A DNA stretch of 64,000 nucleotides from an uncultured Collinsella sp. (lineage in GTDB: Bacteria > Actinomycetota > Coriobacteriia > Coriobacteriales > Coriobacteriaceae), in NCBI GenBank assembly GCA_959602645.1, contig CAUGTZ010000004.1, positions 58,534 to 122,533 on the forward strand. Direction: 5' to 3'. Every line of letters begins with the position of its first letter. The stretch's first letter is position 1. The notes under the pieces are model-generated. The model saw only the letters and a list, made by a program, of their open reading frames with translations, was not told the origin of the DNA and did no database searches. This document shows, piece after piece, positions 18,647 to 28,200 of this stretch. Both the position numbers and the translations under genes were made by a program.

Positions 18647-18674
18647 AAAAAAGAGTCGCTGTTTCCAGCGACTC
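18647..18674 (-). terminator. Intrinsic terminator of the TlpA operon
   Basis: On the minus strand GAGTCGCTG pairs with CAGCGACTC (loop of 4), followed by a run of six T. It lies 26 bases after the TlpA-like gene and closes the CD1871A / 4Fe-4S / TlpA operon. Confidence 0.85.
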
Positions 18675-18699
18675 CCCTTCAGTTGTCTGTCCCACGGAC

Positions 18700-19662
18700 T
18701 TACTGTTCGCTCTTCGCGAGCGCCTGATCGATCAATTTATTGAGCGCCTCGCGCTGCTCAGCGGAGTTGATGCCGCCCATGATCGGTTCTCCCACAATGT
18801 TACCGTTCTGGTCGATCACGTACGTGGTCGGGAACGAGTACAGGTTGGAGGTGAACTTGCCGGCCTCACTGTCCGACTTAAACCAGATGTTCTTATACGT
18901 CACGCCCTTCTTGGAAAGCACGTCCTTAGCATCGGCCACCTCGTCTTTGTTGCCATCGAGCGTAAAGGAATTAACGCCCACGACCTGGCCGCCCTTCTCG
19001 GCAAGCTCCTTGTTGAGCTTCTCCAGATCGCTCAGCTCTCCCACGCACGGCTTGCAGGTGGTAAACCAGAAGTTCATGACGGTGACCTTGTTCTTGGAGA
19101 ACAGCTCGTCGCTGTTTACATCGTTGCCGTCCAAGTCCTTGCCCTTAAAGCTGGGGAACTTCGTCTCCCCGCTCTCGCCGTTGGTCATGCCTGCGGTCGA
19201 GGCATCGACGCTCTCTCCCTCGCCGGGCGTGCTGCCACATCCGGGAAACTCCTTCTCCAGCGCCATGAGCTTATCCTCGATCTCCTTGACCTGCTGCGCG
19301 CCGGCCTTAAGCGTCTTGAGCTCGTCAGCCGTAAATTGATCCTTGGCGCCCTCGATGGTATCAAGCAAAAAGTCGCCGTAGTTCTTGCCGTCCTCAATCA
19401 TGGGAGTGTCTTTGTTGGCCGCAAGAAACACCTTTTCCCATAGGGCGTTATCGCTCGCAAAGATCTCGTTTTCCTTTTGCAGCAGCTGCTGGTACAGCTC
19501 GGCCGCCTCCTCGGCACTCGACGGCTTTTGCGCTATGAGCTCGGCAATCTGCGCATCGCCGCTCGTAGCACCCTTCGCGTCGCCCTTGGGCGCAGAGCAC
19601 GCCGCGAGAGTCAGCGCCAGCACGGGCAGCATCAACAGAGCCGCAATTTTTGACAGTTTCAT
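18700..19662 (-). CDS. TlpA-family thiol-disulfide oxidoreductase lipoprotein
   Basis: A 320-residue lipoprotein: signal with lipobox LAAC (lipidated Cys at residue 22), a helical charged region (about 30-150), then a thioredoxin/AhpC-TSA-like fold with active site FTTCKPCVGEL (CxxC) and a cis-Pro near PTTYVID. It is expected to work outside the membrane, reducing or relaying disulfides. It is the last gene after CD1871A-like and 4Fe-4S polyferredoxin genes, which are good candidates for passing electrons to it through the membrane. Confidence 0.9.
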   Translation of the reverse strand: MKLSKIAALLMLPVLALTLAACSAPKGDAKGATSGDAQIAELIAQKPSSAEEAAELYQQLLQKENEIFASDNALWEKVFLAANKDTPMIEDGKNYGDFLLDTIEGAKDQFTADELKTLKAGAQQVKEIEDKLMALEKEFPGCGSTPGEGESVDASTAGMTNGESGETKFPSFKGKDLDGNDVNSDELFSKNKVTVMNFWFTTCKPCVGELSDLEKLNKELAEKGGQVVGVNSFTLDGNKDEVADAKDVLSKKGVTYKNIWFKSDSEAGKFTSNLYSFPTTYVIDQNGNIVGEPIMGGINSAEQREALNKLIDQALAKSEQ

Positions 19663-19697
19663 GGTTCCTCCGTTTATATCGAAACTTATATAGGTAC

Positions 19698-20609
19698 CTA
19701 TTTGTTTTCGCAGGCTTGCGCGGGCTGCGCGGGTTTGTCGCCCGTCACACCCAGCCCGTAGCGAAAGCTAATGGCATCGACGGGGCATGCGCCCACGCAT
19801 TTGCCGCAACGAATGCACTCGGCATGGTTGGGCGTACGCGTAACGTCCACGTCCATCTGGCACACTTTGGCGCACTTACCGCACGAGACGCATTTGCACT
19901 GGTCAACCTGGATCCCCAGCAAAGACACCTTGTTCATGAGCGCATAAAACGCACCGAGGGGGCAAATCCATTTGCAGAAGGGGCGGTAGAACAGCACGCT
20001 CAGCACCGCAACCACAATGAGGATTGCGAGCTTCCAGGTAAAGAGCTTTCCCAGCGCGGAACGGATTCCCGTATTCATGATGGACAGCGGAATCGCGCCC
20101 TCGAGCACGCCTTGCGGACAGATGTACTTGCAAAAGAACGGGTCGCCCATGCCCACATCGTTGACTACCAGAACGGGCAGCAGCACCACGGCAAACAGCA
20201 GCACGGCGTACTTGATGTACGTGAGCGGCTTGAGCTTTTTCGTCGAGAGCTTTTTGCCGGGAATCTTATGCAGAAGCTCTTGCAGCCATCCAAACGGGCA
20301 TAAAAAGCCGCATACAAAACGCCCCAGCAGCACGCCGATCAGAATGAGTGTTCCGGTGACGTAATACGAAAAGCTGAACTTAGACGAGCCCACCACCGAC
20401 TGAAACGACCCGATGGGGCACGCACCCGAGGCCGCCGGACACGAGTAGCAGTTGAGCCCCGGCACGCAGACGGCTTTGCCCGCCCCCTGGTAGATGCCTC
20501 CCTTGGCAAAGTTAGGCAGGTGAATATTGGTCGCAAGCGTTGCCGCCGCCTGAATCAATCCGCGAAATCTCGCCAAAAGATGCGATACGGTATTTTTTCT
20601 TTTAACCAA
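19698..20609 (-). CDS. Membrane polyferredoxin (NapH/CcoG-like 4Fe-4S protein)
   Basis: About 303 residues. Four to five membrane helices carry conserved Cys-Pro motifs (CGFLCPFGW and CKWICPLGA), as in NapH/NosR-type electron-transfer proteins. A Cys cluster (CYSCPAASGACPIG) follows the first helix, and two ferredoxin [4Fe-4S] motifs close the C-terminus (CKCVSCGKCAKVCQ, CIRCGKCVGACP). The likely role is moving electrons across the membrane to the TlpA lipoprotein encoded 35 bases downstream. The start TTG 20609 lies inside the preceding small gene (8-base overlap), with GGAG 10 bases before. The frame is open further upstream but lacks a credible start. Confidence 0.88.
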   Translation of the reverse strand: MVKRKNTVSHLLARFRGLIQAAATLATNIHLPNFAKGGIYQGAGKAVCVPGLNCYSCPAASGACPIGSFQSVVGSSKFSFSYYVTGTLILIGVLLGRFVCGFLCPFGWLQELLHKIPGKKLSTKKLKPLTYIKYAVLLFAVVLLPVLVVNDVGMGDPFFCKYICPQGVLEGAIPLSIMNTGIRSALGKLFTWKLAILIVVAVLSVLFYRPFCKWICPLGAFYALMNKVSLLGIQVDQCKCVSCGKCAKVCQMDVDVTRTPNHAECIRCGKCVGACPVDAISFRYGLGVTGDKPAQPAQACENK

Positions 20610-20748
20610 TTCCGATACACTCCAAGCACAGCCTGATCGCCTTGGCCAGCACGGCATCTGCCTCGCCGCGCATAATGCCAAAGCCAACCATGGCTACCCC
20701 AACGATCAGCAAAGCCACCTGCGCCACAGGCTTAATCGCTTTGAACAA
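20602..20748 (-). CDS. Small CXXC membrane protein of the CD1871A type
   Basis: A 48-residue peptide from TTG 20748 (AGGAG 8 bases upstream): one membrane helix (VALLIVGVAMVGFGIM) followed by RGEADAVLAKAIRLCLECIGIG. The ending CLECIGIG is the hallmark of CD1871A-family CXXC proteins, which usually precede 4Fe-4S/TlpA genes. Here it overlaps the polyferredoxin start, consistent with coupling. It may supply a membrane dithiol to the electron relay. It is below the size most callers report. Confidence 0.75.
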   Translation of the reverse strand: MFKAIKPVAQVALLIVGVAMVGFGIMRGEADAVLAKAIRLCLECIGIG

Positions 20749-20837
20749 TCTGACCACTCCTTTCGTTTCGCGACCCATTGGACCATACCGACTATAAAAT
20801 CCGTGTTAAGCGCGAATGACTATGCAAGGAGAACGTT

Positions 20838-21512
20838 ATGCGCATCTTGGTCGTCGAGGACGAGCGGGCGCTGTGCGATGCGATCGCACGCAGCCTGCGC
20901 AACTTAGCCTATAGCGTCGACTGCTGCTACGACGGGCAGCAGGCCCTCGATCTGCTCGATGTCGAGACCTTTGATCTTGTCGTGCTCGACCTCAATCTCC
21001 CCCATGTCGACGGCATGACCGTGCTCAGGCAACTCAGGACAACTGATTGTGAGACCAAGGTGCTTGTGCTCTCGGCACGTGGCGAGGTCTCCGACAAGGT
21101 AGCGGGGCTCGATGCGGGCGCCAACGACTACCTCACCAAGCCGTTCCATCTTGACGAGCTGGCGGCACGCATACGCAGTCTCACGCTCAGGCGCTTTACG
21201 CAAAACGACGTTGTTCTAGCCTGTGGATTGTTGAGCTTTGACACCAAGGCGCGCCTCGCCTCCGTGGGCGGCGAGACCCTATCCCTCACGCGCAAGGAGA
21301 CCGGCATCTTGGAATACCTGATGCTTAACCAGGGGCGGCCGGTGAGCCAGGAAGAGCTTATCGAGCATGTATGGGACAGCAGCGTCAACAGCTTTAGCAA
21401 CGCGACCCGCGTGCATATCTCGTCGCTGCGCAAAAAGCTGCGCAGCGCGTTGGGGCACGACCCCATCCGCAACCGAATCGGCGAAGGCTACGTTATGGAG
21501 GACGGCAAATGA
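20838..21512 (+). CDS. OmpR-family response regulator
   Basis: A 224-residue regulator: receiver with acidic pair (EDE, residues 7-9), phospho-Asp 51 (LVVLDLNLP) and Lys in LTKPF, then a winged-helix trans_reg_C domain (LTRKETGILEYLMLNQGRPVS, VHISSLRKKL). Its stop overlaps the kinase start (ATGA). A TATAAA -10-like box lies about 40 bases before the start. It is divergent from the CD1871A / 4Fe-4S / TlpA operon, which is its most likely target. Confidence 0.94.
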   Translation: MRILVVEDERALCDAIARSLRNLAYSVDCCYDGQQALDLLDVETFDLVVLDLNLPHVDGMTVLRQLRTTDCETKVLVLSARGEVSDKVAGLDAGANDYLTKPFHLDELAARIRSLTLRRFTQNDVVLACGLLSFDTKARLASVGGETLSLTRKETGILEYLMLNQGRPVSQEELIEHVWDSSVNSFSNATRVHISSLRKKLRSALGHDPIRNRIGEGYVMEDGK

Positions 21513-22684
21513 AGCGGCTGTCGCTGCAGTGGCGCATCACGTTGATGACGGCACTGCTGATATGTTCGACCTGCGTACTTATGAATTGCCTGGTTGGCTA
21601 CTCCGGCATGCGCTACATGGACTCGATTGGTGCAGAAGCGTCGGCGCACAGCAAGGTGGAGGCGGCCTCGCCCAGCTCATTTGACCCGACAAACAAAGAG
21701 CTCGACGACGCGCTGACCATCGTCGTGAACGACGCCCAAGAATCGTTTGGCGCGACGAGCTGGTATATAACCGCGGCGGTAACGCTGCTCGGCGGCGTGC
21801 TGGCCTACTTTGTAAGCGGACATGCGCTGCGGCCGTTGCGCTTCTTTGCGACGCAAGTCGAGAGCGTGCGGCCCGACAACCTCGCTGACACAAAAATCAG
21901 CGAGGACGTGCCCTCTGAACTCAGGCGCTGCAGCGCGTCGTTTAACGACATGATTGCCCGCCTTGACGAGGGATTTTCCGCACAAAGACAGTTTACGGGC
22001 AATGCGGCGCACGAGCTGCGCACGCCACTTGCGCTCATGCAGGCCCAGGTTGAGCTTTTTTGCGCCGAGCACCCCGACGCCGACGCCGATACAGCGAGCC
22101 TGCTCGGGCTGCTGCAGGAGCAGACCGAGCGGATGACGCACATGACAAAGACCCTGCTCGAGATGAGCGAGCTGCGCAGTGTCCCTTGCAACGATGTGAT
22201 TGACCTGGCGCCGATGATCGAAGAAGTACTCACGGACCTGGCGCCCCTTGCCGAGCAAAAAGACATCACGCTTACAAGTGAGGGCGACGCGCAAACGATC
22301 GGCAGCGATACGCTAATCTATCGGCTGCTGTTCAACTTGGCCGAAAACGCCATACGTTACAGCGCGCCCAACTCGACCGTGCAAATCAACGCCTGCGCCG
22401 AAGGCGACCGCGTGCTGCTACGCGTGCGCGACCAGGGGCCGGGCATTCCCGAGCAATACCAGACGAGCATCTTTCAGCCCTTCTTTCGCGTCGACAAATC
22501 GCGCAGCAGGGCATACGGCGGCGTGGGGCTGGGACTTGCGCTGGTCTGGGAGATTGCCGCGCTCCACGGCGGCTCCATCGAGGTCGAAGAGAGCTCGGAG
22601 CGCGGAACGACCATGCTCGTGACTCTTCCCGCGCATAACATCGAAGATGCGACAAAGGAACTGCCCCTTTGTCACATCTGTTAG
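21509..22684 (+). CDS. Sensor histidine kinase partner of the adjacent regulator
   Basis: A 391-residue kinase: two membrane helices (about 10-32 and 85-107) around a short extracytoplasmic loop, HAMP-like linker, HisKA with phospho-His in NAAHELRTPLALM, and HATPase_c with NAIRYS, DQGPGIP and GVGLGLALV. It overlaps the regulator by 4 bases. Oddity: the last residues (LPAHNIEDATKELPLCHIC) are encoded by one of the TGTGACAAAG palindromes, which supplies the stop region, so the native C-terminus may have been replaced. Confidence 0.93.
   Translation: MKRLSLQWRITLMTALLICSTCVLMNCLVGYSGMRYMDSIGAEASAHSKVEAASPSSFDPTNKELDDALTIVVNDAQESFGATSWYITAAVTLLGGVLAYFVSGHALRPLRFFATQVESVRPDNLADTKISEDVPSELRRCSASFNDMIARLDEGFSAQRQFTGNAAHELRTPLALMQAQVELFCAEHPDADADTASLLGLLQEQTERMTHMTKTLLEMSELRSVPCNDVIDLAPMIEEVLTDLAPLAEQKDITLTSEGDAQTIGSDTLIYRLLFNLAENAIRYSAPNSTVQINACAEGDRVLLRVRDQGPGIPEQYQTSIFQPFFRVDKSRSRAYGGVGLGLALVWEIAALHGGSIEVEESSERGTTMLVTLPAHNIEDATKELPLCHIC
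22647..22677. repeat. TGTGACAAAGGGAC-type palindrome, copy 5, inside a coding 3' end
   Basis: ATGCGACAAAGGAAC, then TGCCCCTTTGTCACAT. It lies within the last codons of the sensor kinase gene, so the repeat contributes the protein C-terminus. Confidence 0.7.
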
Positions 22685-22735
22685 TTCGCAGGATACGTGA
22701 GGCCCAAGATGCGCGAAATTGGGCGAAGCGCCAGC

Positions 22736-22768
22736 AAAAAGCCCCCGCTTCCAAGCGGAAACGGGGGC
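22736..22768 (-). terminator. Intrinsic terminator of the GMP synthase gene
   Basis: On the minus strand GCCCCCG ... CGGGGGC with inner pairing, followed by five T. It starts 14 bases after the stop of guaA. Confidence 0.8.
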
Positions 22769-22781
22769 TAGGTGAGTTAGC

Positions 22782-23762
22782 TTACTCCCACTCGACCGTG
22801 CCAACGGGCTTCGGCGTGAGGTCGTAGCACACGCGGCAGATGCCGGGAACCTCGGCGGTGACGCGAGCGGTAATACGCTTGAGTAGCGCCCAGTCGAGCT
22901 CGGGAACCTCGGCAGTCATGACATCGACGGTGTTGATGCAGCGGATGATACAGGGCCAATCGTAGGCGCGCTTGCCCTCGCGCACGCCGGTTGCGCGGAA
23001 GTCGGGCACGACGGCAAAATACTGCCAGATGGTCAGACCGGCCTTGTCGATCTCCTCGCGCACGATGGCGTCGGCTTCGCGCAGCGCCTCAAGACGGTCG
23101 CGGGTGATGGCACCAAGGCAGCGGACGCCCAGGCCGGGACCGGGGAACGGCTGGCGCTCGACCATGTTCTCGGGCAGGCCGAGCTCGCGACCCACGACGC
23201 GGACCTCGTCCTTGTACAGCAGTTTGACGGGCTCGCAGAGCTCAAACTGCAGATCCTCGGGCAGACCGCCCGCGTTGTGGTGAGCCTTCACGCCGTCTTG
23301 GGACTCCAGGATGTCGGGATAGATGGTGCCCTGGGCGAGGAAGCTGACCTCATCGCCAACCTTGCGGGCCTCCTCCTCGAACACGCGGATAAACTCGGCA
23401 CCGATGATCTTGCGCTTGGCCTCGGGCTCCTCGACGTCCACGAGCTTATCCAGGAAGCGATCGGTCGCGTCCACATAGACCAGGTTAGCGTCCATCTGGT
23501 TCTTGAAGACGTCGATGACCTGTTCGCTCTCACCCTTGCGCATCAGGCCGTGGTTCACATGCACGCAAATGAGCTGCTTGCCGATGGCCTTGATGAGCAG
23601 GGCCGCGACAACCGAACTGTCGACGCCGCCGGAAAGAGCCAGCAGGACCTTCTTGTCGCCGATCTGCTCGCGGATTGCAGCGACCTGCTCATCGATGAAC
23701 ACCTGGGCAAGTTCGGGAGTGGTGATACGCACCATGTCGTCGGGACGCTTGTTGGGATCCAT
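22782..23762 (-). CDS. guaA: GMP synthase ATP-pyrophosphatase subunit (no glutaminase domain)
   Basis: A 326-residue protein with the PP-loop LALSGGVDSSVVAALL (residues 41-56), VNHGLMRKGE, the XMP-binding FLAQGTIYPDILES and the C-terminal dimerisation part ending KPVGTVEWE. It adenylates XMP and uses ammonia to make GMP. Usual bacterial GuaA is over 500 residues with an N-terminal class I glutamine amidotransferase. That domain is absent here and the ATG at 23762 has a good AAGGAG, so this is a two-subunit type as in archaea; the glutaminase must be encoded elsewhere. Confidence 0.93.
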   Translation of the reverse strand: MDPNKRPDDMVRITTPELAQVFIDEQVAAIREQIGDKKVLLALSGGVDSSVVAALLIKAIGKQLICVHVNHGLMRKGESEQVIDVFKNQMDANLVYVDATDRFLDKLVDVEEPEAKRKIIGAEFIRVFEEEARKVGDEVSFLAQGTIYPDILESQDGVKAHHNAGGLPEDLQFELCEPVKLLYKDEVRVVGRELGLPENMVERQPFPGPGLGVRCLGAITRDRLEALREADAIVREEIDKAGLTIWQYFAVVPDFRATGVREGKRAYDWPCIIRCINTVDVMTAEVPELDWALLKRITARVTAEVPGICRVCYDLTPKPVGTVEWE

Positions 23763-23828
23763 GCAGAGCTCCTTCTCGATTCGATGGAAATGCGCCGCGC
23801 GTATGCAGACGCACCGTCATATGACCTC

Positions 23829-23834
23829 ATTATA
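23829..23834 (-). promoter_or_regulatory. -10 box of the guaA promoter
   Basis: TATAAT on the minus strand, 67 bases upstream of the guaA start. No convincing -35 hexamer lies at the expected spacing. Confidence 0.45.
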
Positions 23835-24059
23835 TGCAGAACGAGATGCGTTTCCCATCGCTGCGACAGAGCTTTTTGCAGGGGCGGCAGTTTTTCTATA
23901 TCCCAAGGTCAGCTAGACTTCGGTAGCCACCTTGGGAGCATCGCCAATAGACTCTTCCTTTATACGTTCGGCACAATCGTAGGCGATACCCACAAATTCC
24001 AGTCCCGAGCAACAAGAGTACAATTGCTGCTAGTGTTGCCAGCTGTTGGGAGATGGAAG

Positions 24060-25064
24060 ATGGACTGCGATGGCTACCCATGCGTTCCCATGCCGTTGAT
24101 GTGCACCGCCTTTGTGCCGGGGCAGATTGACGCTGCAGTTGCAGGCATTTCCGACCCCGATTCACGCGCCATCGCCACGGCAGAAGCGCTGTACTTTCGC
24201 GGACAGGCCGCACTCGCCGCCAAGACGGCGCACCCCTATCTTGACGTCACCGATCCCGCGCTGCGCTATTCCGCATGCTTTATCTGCGGATACGCCAGTC
24301 TGTCGCTCAACCGTATCGCCGACGCCCGCCGGTGCCTTGCGGGCATCCTCGATACGCCGGCCGACGAGGAATCGCCCGCCGTCCACGCCACGCATATCCT
24401 GTTCGCCTCGGCCGCGAGCGTCCTGCTGCACTTGCCTTCCCCGTATTCTGCCGAAGAGTTTTATCCACTTGCGGCGCACCTACCCGAAGGCCTGCGACTG
24501 TTCGCCAGCTACGTGATGGCGCACGCCTTGTATCTGCGCGGCGAATACGGCCGCAGCCTGGGCATGGCGGAAAACGCCCTAATTATGAAACAGGGAAGCT
24601 ATCCCATCTCGGAACTGTTCCTGCACCTGGCAGCTTCCATGGCATGCATGAGCCTCAAGGACATCGACGCCGCAAAAGCGCATTTTGGAGCCGCTTGGGA
24701 CATTGCGCGCCCCGACGGACTTATCGAGCTCATTGGCGAGCACCACGGCCTTTTGCAGGGGCTCATCGAGGCATGCCTAAAAACGCAATACCCTGACGAC
24801 TTCGCACGCATCATCGAGATCACGTACCGCTTCAGCTACGGCTGGCGGCGCATCCACAACCCCGATTCGGGCGAGGACGTTGCCGACGATTTAACGACCA
24901 CAGAGTTCACCATGGCCATGCTCGCCTGCCGCGGATGGACCAACGCTGAAATCGCAGGCCATATGGGAGTATCGCCGGGCACCGTCAAAAACCGCCTATC
25001 CGGCGTATACGCAAAGCTTGGCATCGGCACACGCGCCGAGCTGGTCGCGCACATGTTGCGTTAG
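24060..25064 (+). CDS. LuxR-type HTH regulator with helical sensor region
   Basis: A 334-residue protein. The first 260 residues are alpha-helical repeats, TPR-like (AEALYFRGQAALAAKTAHPYL, AHALYLRGEYGRSLGMAENAL). The last 65 are a LuxR/GerE HTH (LTTTEFTMAMLACRGWTNAEIAGHMGVSPGTVKNRLSGVYAKLG). There is no receiver domain. ATG 24060 follows GGGAG; the open frame upstream has no family character. The large surface protein gene begins 155 bases downstream on the same strand, so it may be a target. Confidence 0.82.
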   Translation: MDCDGYPCVPMPLMCTAFVPGQIDAAVAGISDPDSRAIATAEALYFRGQAALAAKTAHPYLDVTDPALRYSACFICGYASLSLNRIADARRCLAGILDTPADEESPAVHATHILFASAASVLLHLPSPYSAEEFYPLAAHLPEGLRLFASYVMAHALYLRGEYGRSLGMAENALIMKQGSYPISELFLHLAASMACMSLKDIDAAKAHFGAAWDIARPDGLIELIGEHHGLLQGLIEACLKTQYPDDFARIIEITYRFSYGWRRIHNPDSGEDVADDLTTTEFTMAMLACRGWTNAEIAGHMGVSPGTVKNRLSGVYAKLGIGTRAELVAHMLR

Positions 25065-25219
25065 CGACCGGGCTGCCAAGCGCATCGAACGCGTTCCGGA
25101 ACCCGGCGCTTCGCTCGATCAATTTGGACATTTTGACCCTTGAACGGCACTACCGCCACGAAGCGTCTTCTCGCAAAATTGGATTATTTCCACCGATATT
25201 TGCGGGATGGGAGCCCAAG

Positions 25220-28200
25220 ATGCTTGATCGCCGTTCGTTACTTGTTGCTGGAGCGTCCTCGCTGGCGAGCATTATGTTGCCTCGCGTGCCGGGAAGCGAA
25301 AATGCCTTCCTGCTGCCGTTCGCGCCCACCGCGGCCTATGCCGACGAAGAAGATCCCTTCAAGGTGCTCGTTCTCTCGCGCACCATGTTTGGTGTGGTCG
25401 TGGTCGACGTCGCCAACAAGAATACGCCCATCGCAGGTGCCCAGGTCACGCTCACATCGCGCTATGCCGTAGGCAAGCAGCTCACCGCCACGACCGATGA
25501 CGAAGGCACGGCCATCTTTGAGGTCGCCCCTCTTTCGGAAGACTACGTGGACGAGGCAACGCTTCTCGACGCGTACGACTTTAACGGCGGCATCTCCATT
25601 AGCATGGCGGGCTACCGCGATGTCGAGATTCCCCTTGCGCGTATCCAGGGCGGCACCGCCATAACCGCGCCCACGCGTCCGCTGTCCGACGGCGAGCCGT
25701 ACTTCCGCCAGCTCACATTCGACGAATGGGACATCCAGTACGCTGATGCCACGTTCATGGCATTGCCGAAGGACGACGCGGCAAACGACCAACCCGACAC
25801 GCATGCCTTTATTGTACAGGCACATCTGCCACAGGGTGGACAGGCAACGCTGCACATCAACAAGGTAATGCCCGCCACGGGTAGCTCGCCCGAAACCGTC
25901 ACGCAGATCGGCCAGATCAAGGCCAGCGCATCAGGCGCGGATAATCCGGCGACGTTCACACTCGAAGACAAGTTTCTCGACGCGGCATCGGGCCTTCTGG
26001 AGGAAGGGTGCAAGCTGCGCTTTGTCCTCGAATATCAGGGTAAAACCTACACGCTCTCCTCCCCCATGGCCGTTGTCACTGCGCCAGCCGCAAAGGCGGA
26101 ATCGGGCTCGACCACCATCATTCCCACCACCATGGACCAAGAGATCACTCCGTTTGATTTCCCCGCATCGTTTCCTGGCATCGGTGGTAATAAGTTCACG
26201 TGTTGGATGCCCACATTTCCGATCCTCTTCGATTTCTCGTTTGCCGGGTACGTACTGTTTGGCGGAGGATACAAACCAGCCAGCTATATGAACGATTCGG
26301 GCAACCCTGATCCGGAATACTGGAAGAAATCGCCGCGCGAGTCGGGCGCCAAGCAGGCAAGCCGCTACCTCGACGAAATGGAAGGGAAGTGGAATCAGTA
26401 CAAGAGCATGAGTGCCGGTTCGGGCACCGATCCAAGAAACACCAAGCTCCTTCGCCACCATTGCACGCTGCTGTTCACGATGGATATCGCCACACAGCTG
26501 TACGGCTCGCTCGCCTACGATTGGGCGGGCAAAACCTGGGGCAACAACAACGACCCCGCATACGGCAATATTAAGGCCCTCTTCCAGGTAAGAACCGACC
26601 TCAATTGGACTGAGCAGTTTACCCTAGGACCGGTACCGTTTTTCCTAAACGTCAACCCCTGGGTGCTGGCAAAACTGGCGCTCGCCGTGGGCGCCCACAC
26701 GCACGGTAGCGGCGCGGCGTTTTTTAAAAACATTTCGCTCGATTGGTCAAACACGTCGGGCTCGTTCACCATCCAGATCGGGCTTGCCGTTACCTTTGGA
26801 GCCGGCGTTGCGGGCGTCGCCTCGTCTGCCGTGCGCGGCGCCGCATCCCTCACGCTGTTCATTGGGTACGAGAAGGCAGATGGACACCCGCTTCCGCGAC
26901 TGCGCGTAGGTGCAGACGTCGATGTCGATGTGATACTCCAGTTCGTTATGTTCAAGTGGACCACCAAGGCTTGGTCGGGATCGTGGCCCACACTCGCCGA
27001 TTCGTGGAATATGTCGGTGAACAACGGCGACCAGTATGTACTCCAGCGCTCTGAGCTGGCCTTGGGTGGAGATACGCCTTATACGCTGAACGCCTGCTTC
27101 GGCTCGGGCGGCAACGCCGAGGCAGGTGGTGTGCCGCAGTTTATCGCGTCGGCCGCCATCGTCACCAACGCCGAGCTGCTCGCACGCGCCGAGGTTAAGG
27201 CCACTGCCGTAAACGCCGCGCCTGTCGTGCGCGATTGGGATCAAGCGGTCACGCGCATTGAGCTCGAGGCGGATGCAGAAAGCGACGACACGGGACAGAT
27301 CGAGCATTTCGTCCATGCACTGATAGAGAACGACGAAAACGCCGCGCCAATGTATAAGTACACCTATATCGGGCAGGCGACGAACGCCGTTGCGGACCCC
27401 AACGCCAATTCTGCCGGCGTGTCGGAGGACGAGCGTGGCGGCATAAAACCCTCGAGCGACAACGTGCTGTTTTCCGGCGTGCTCAGCGAAGCCCACATGA
27501 AGCTGGCAATGATTGCCGGCGTAGAATGCCTGTTCCGTATCGCCTCGGTGTGCTACGGCGACAATGGCCGCTCGCGCCTGGTGGTGCACACAAGGGCAAA
27601 CGGCACGTGGTCCGCCCCCACGCCCGTGGACTTCCCCCTTGGGTTTGGCGAGGGCGACGTGGAGCGCGACGGCATATACGATTACGACTTCGACGTGGTG
27701 GAATATACGGACGGGAGGGGAAACCAGGACGCCTACGTGCTGCTGGTCTCGGGCGAGCGCCCCGACGGCGACAACACCCTTTTCGATACGGCAAGCACAG
27801 CCGGCATACTGTCCGTCGTGCGCCTGCGCATAAGTAATGACGAGACCCGCGTGGTGTCGCATACGTCATGGCGCAGCATCTCGCGCGGCCGCCTGCAAGA
27901 GGATGGCTACCATTGCCTGCAGTGCCCACGTATCACGGTGGGCAAGACGCTAGTCGACGGGCGCCTGTCGGGTGCCTACCTCCACCGCCGCGGAACCACC
28001 GCAGAAAAGGCGCTCGGCAGCGAGGCTGAGGTTGCGCTGGAGTGCTTTACCCTGTGGTCGGACGTTTCGGGCGACAGCCTGACGTTCCGCCAAGTTCTCC
28101 GCTTTCCGCAAGCACCGTCGAGTATCGAGCTGGGCGAGCCCGAGAATATCAACGGCAAAATGGTGGTGCCCGTTACGTACGAGACCGCAAACGGTTGCGG

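Noticed and set aside
18507..18743. Plus-strand frame over the end of the TlpA operon
   Set aside because: Covers the terminator and the minus-strand rhodanese fragment; the minus-strand reading has an active-site motif and coupled stop, the plus-strand has none.
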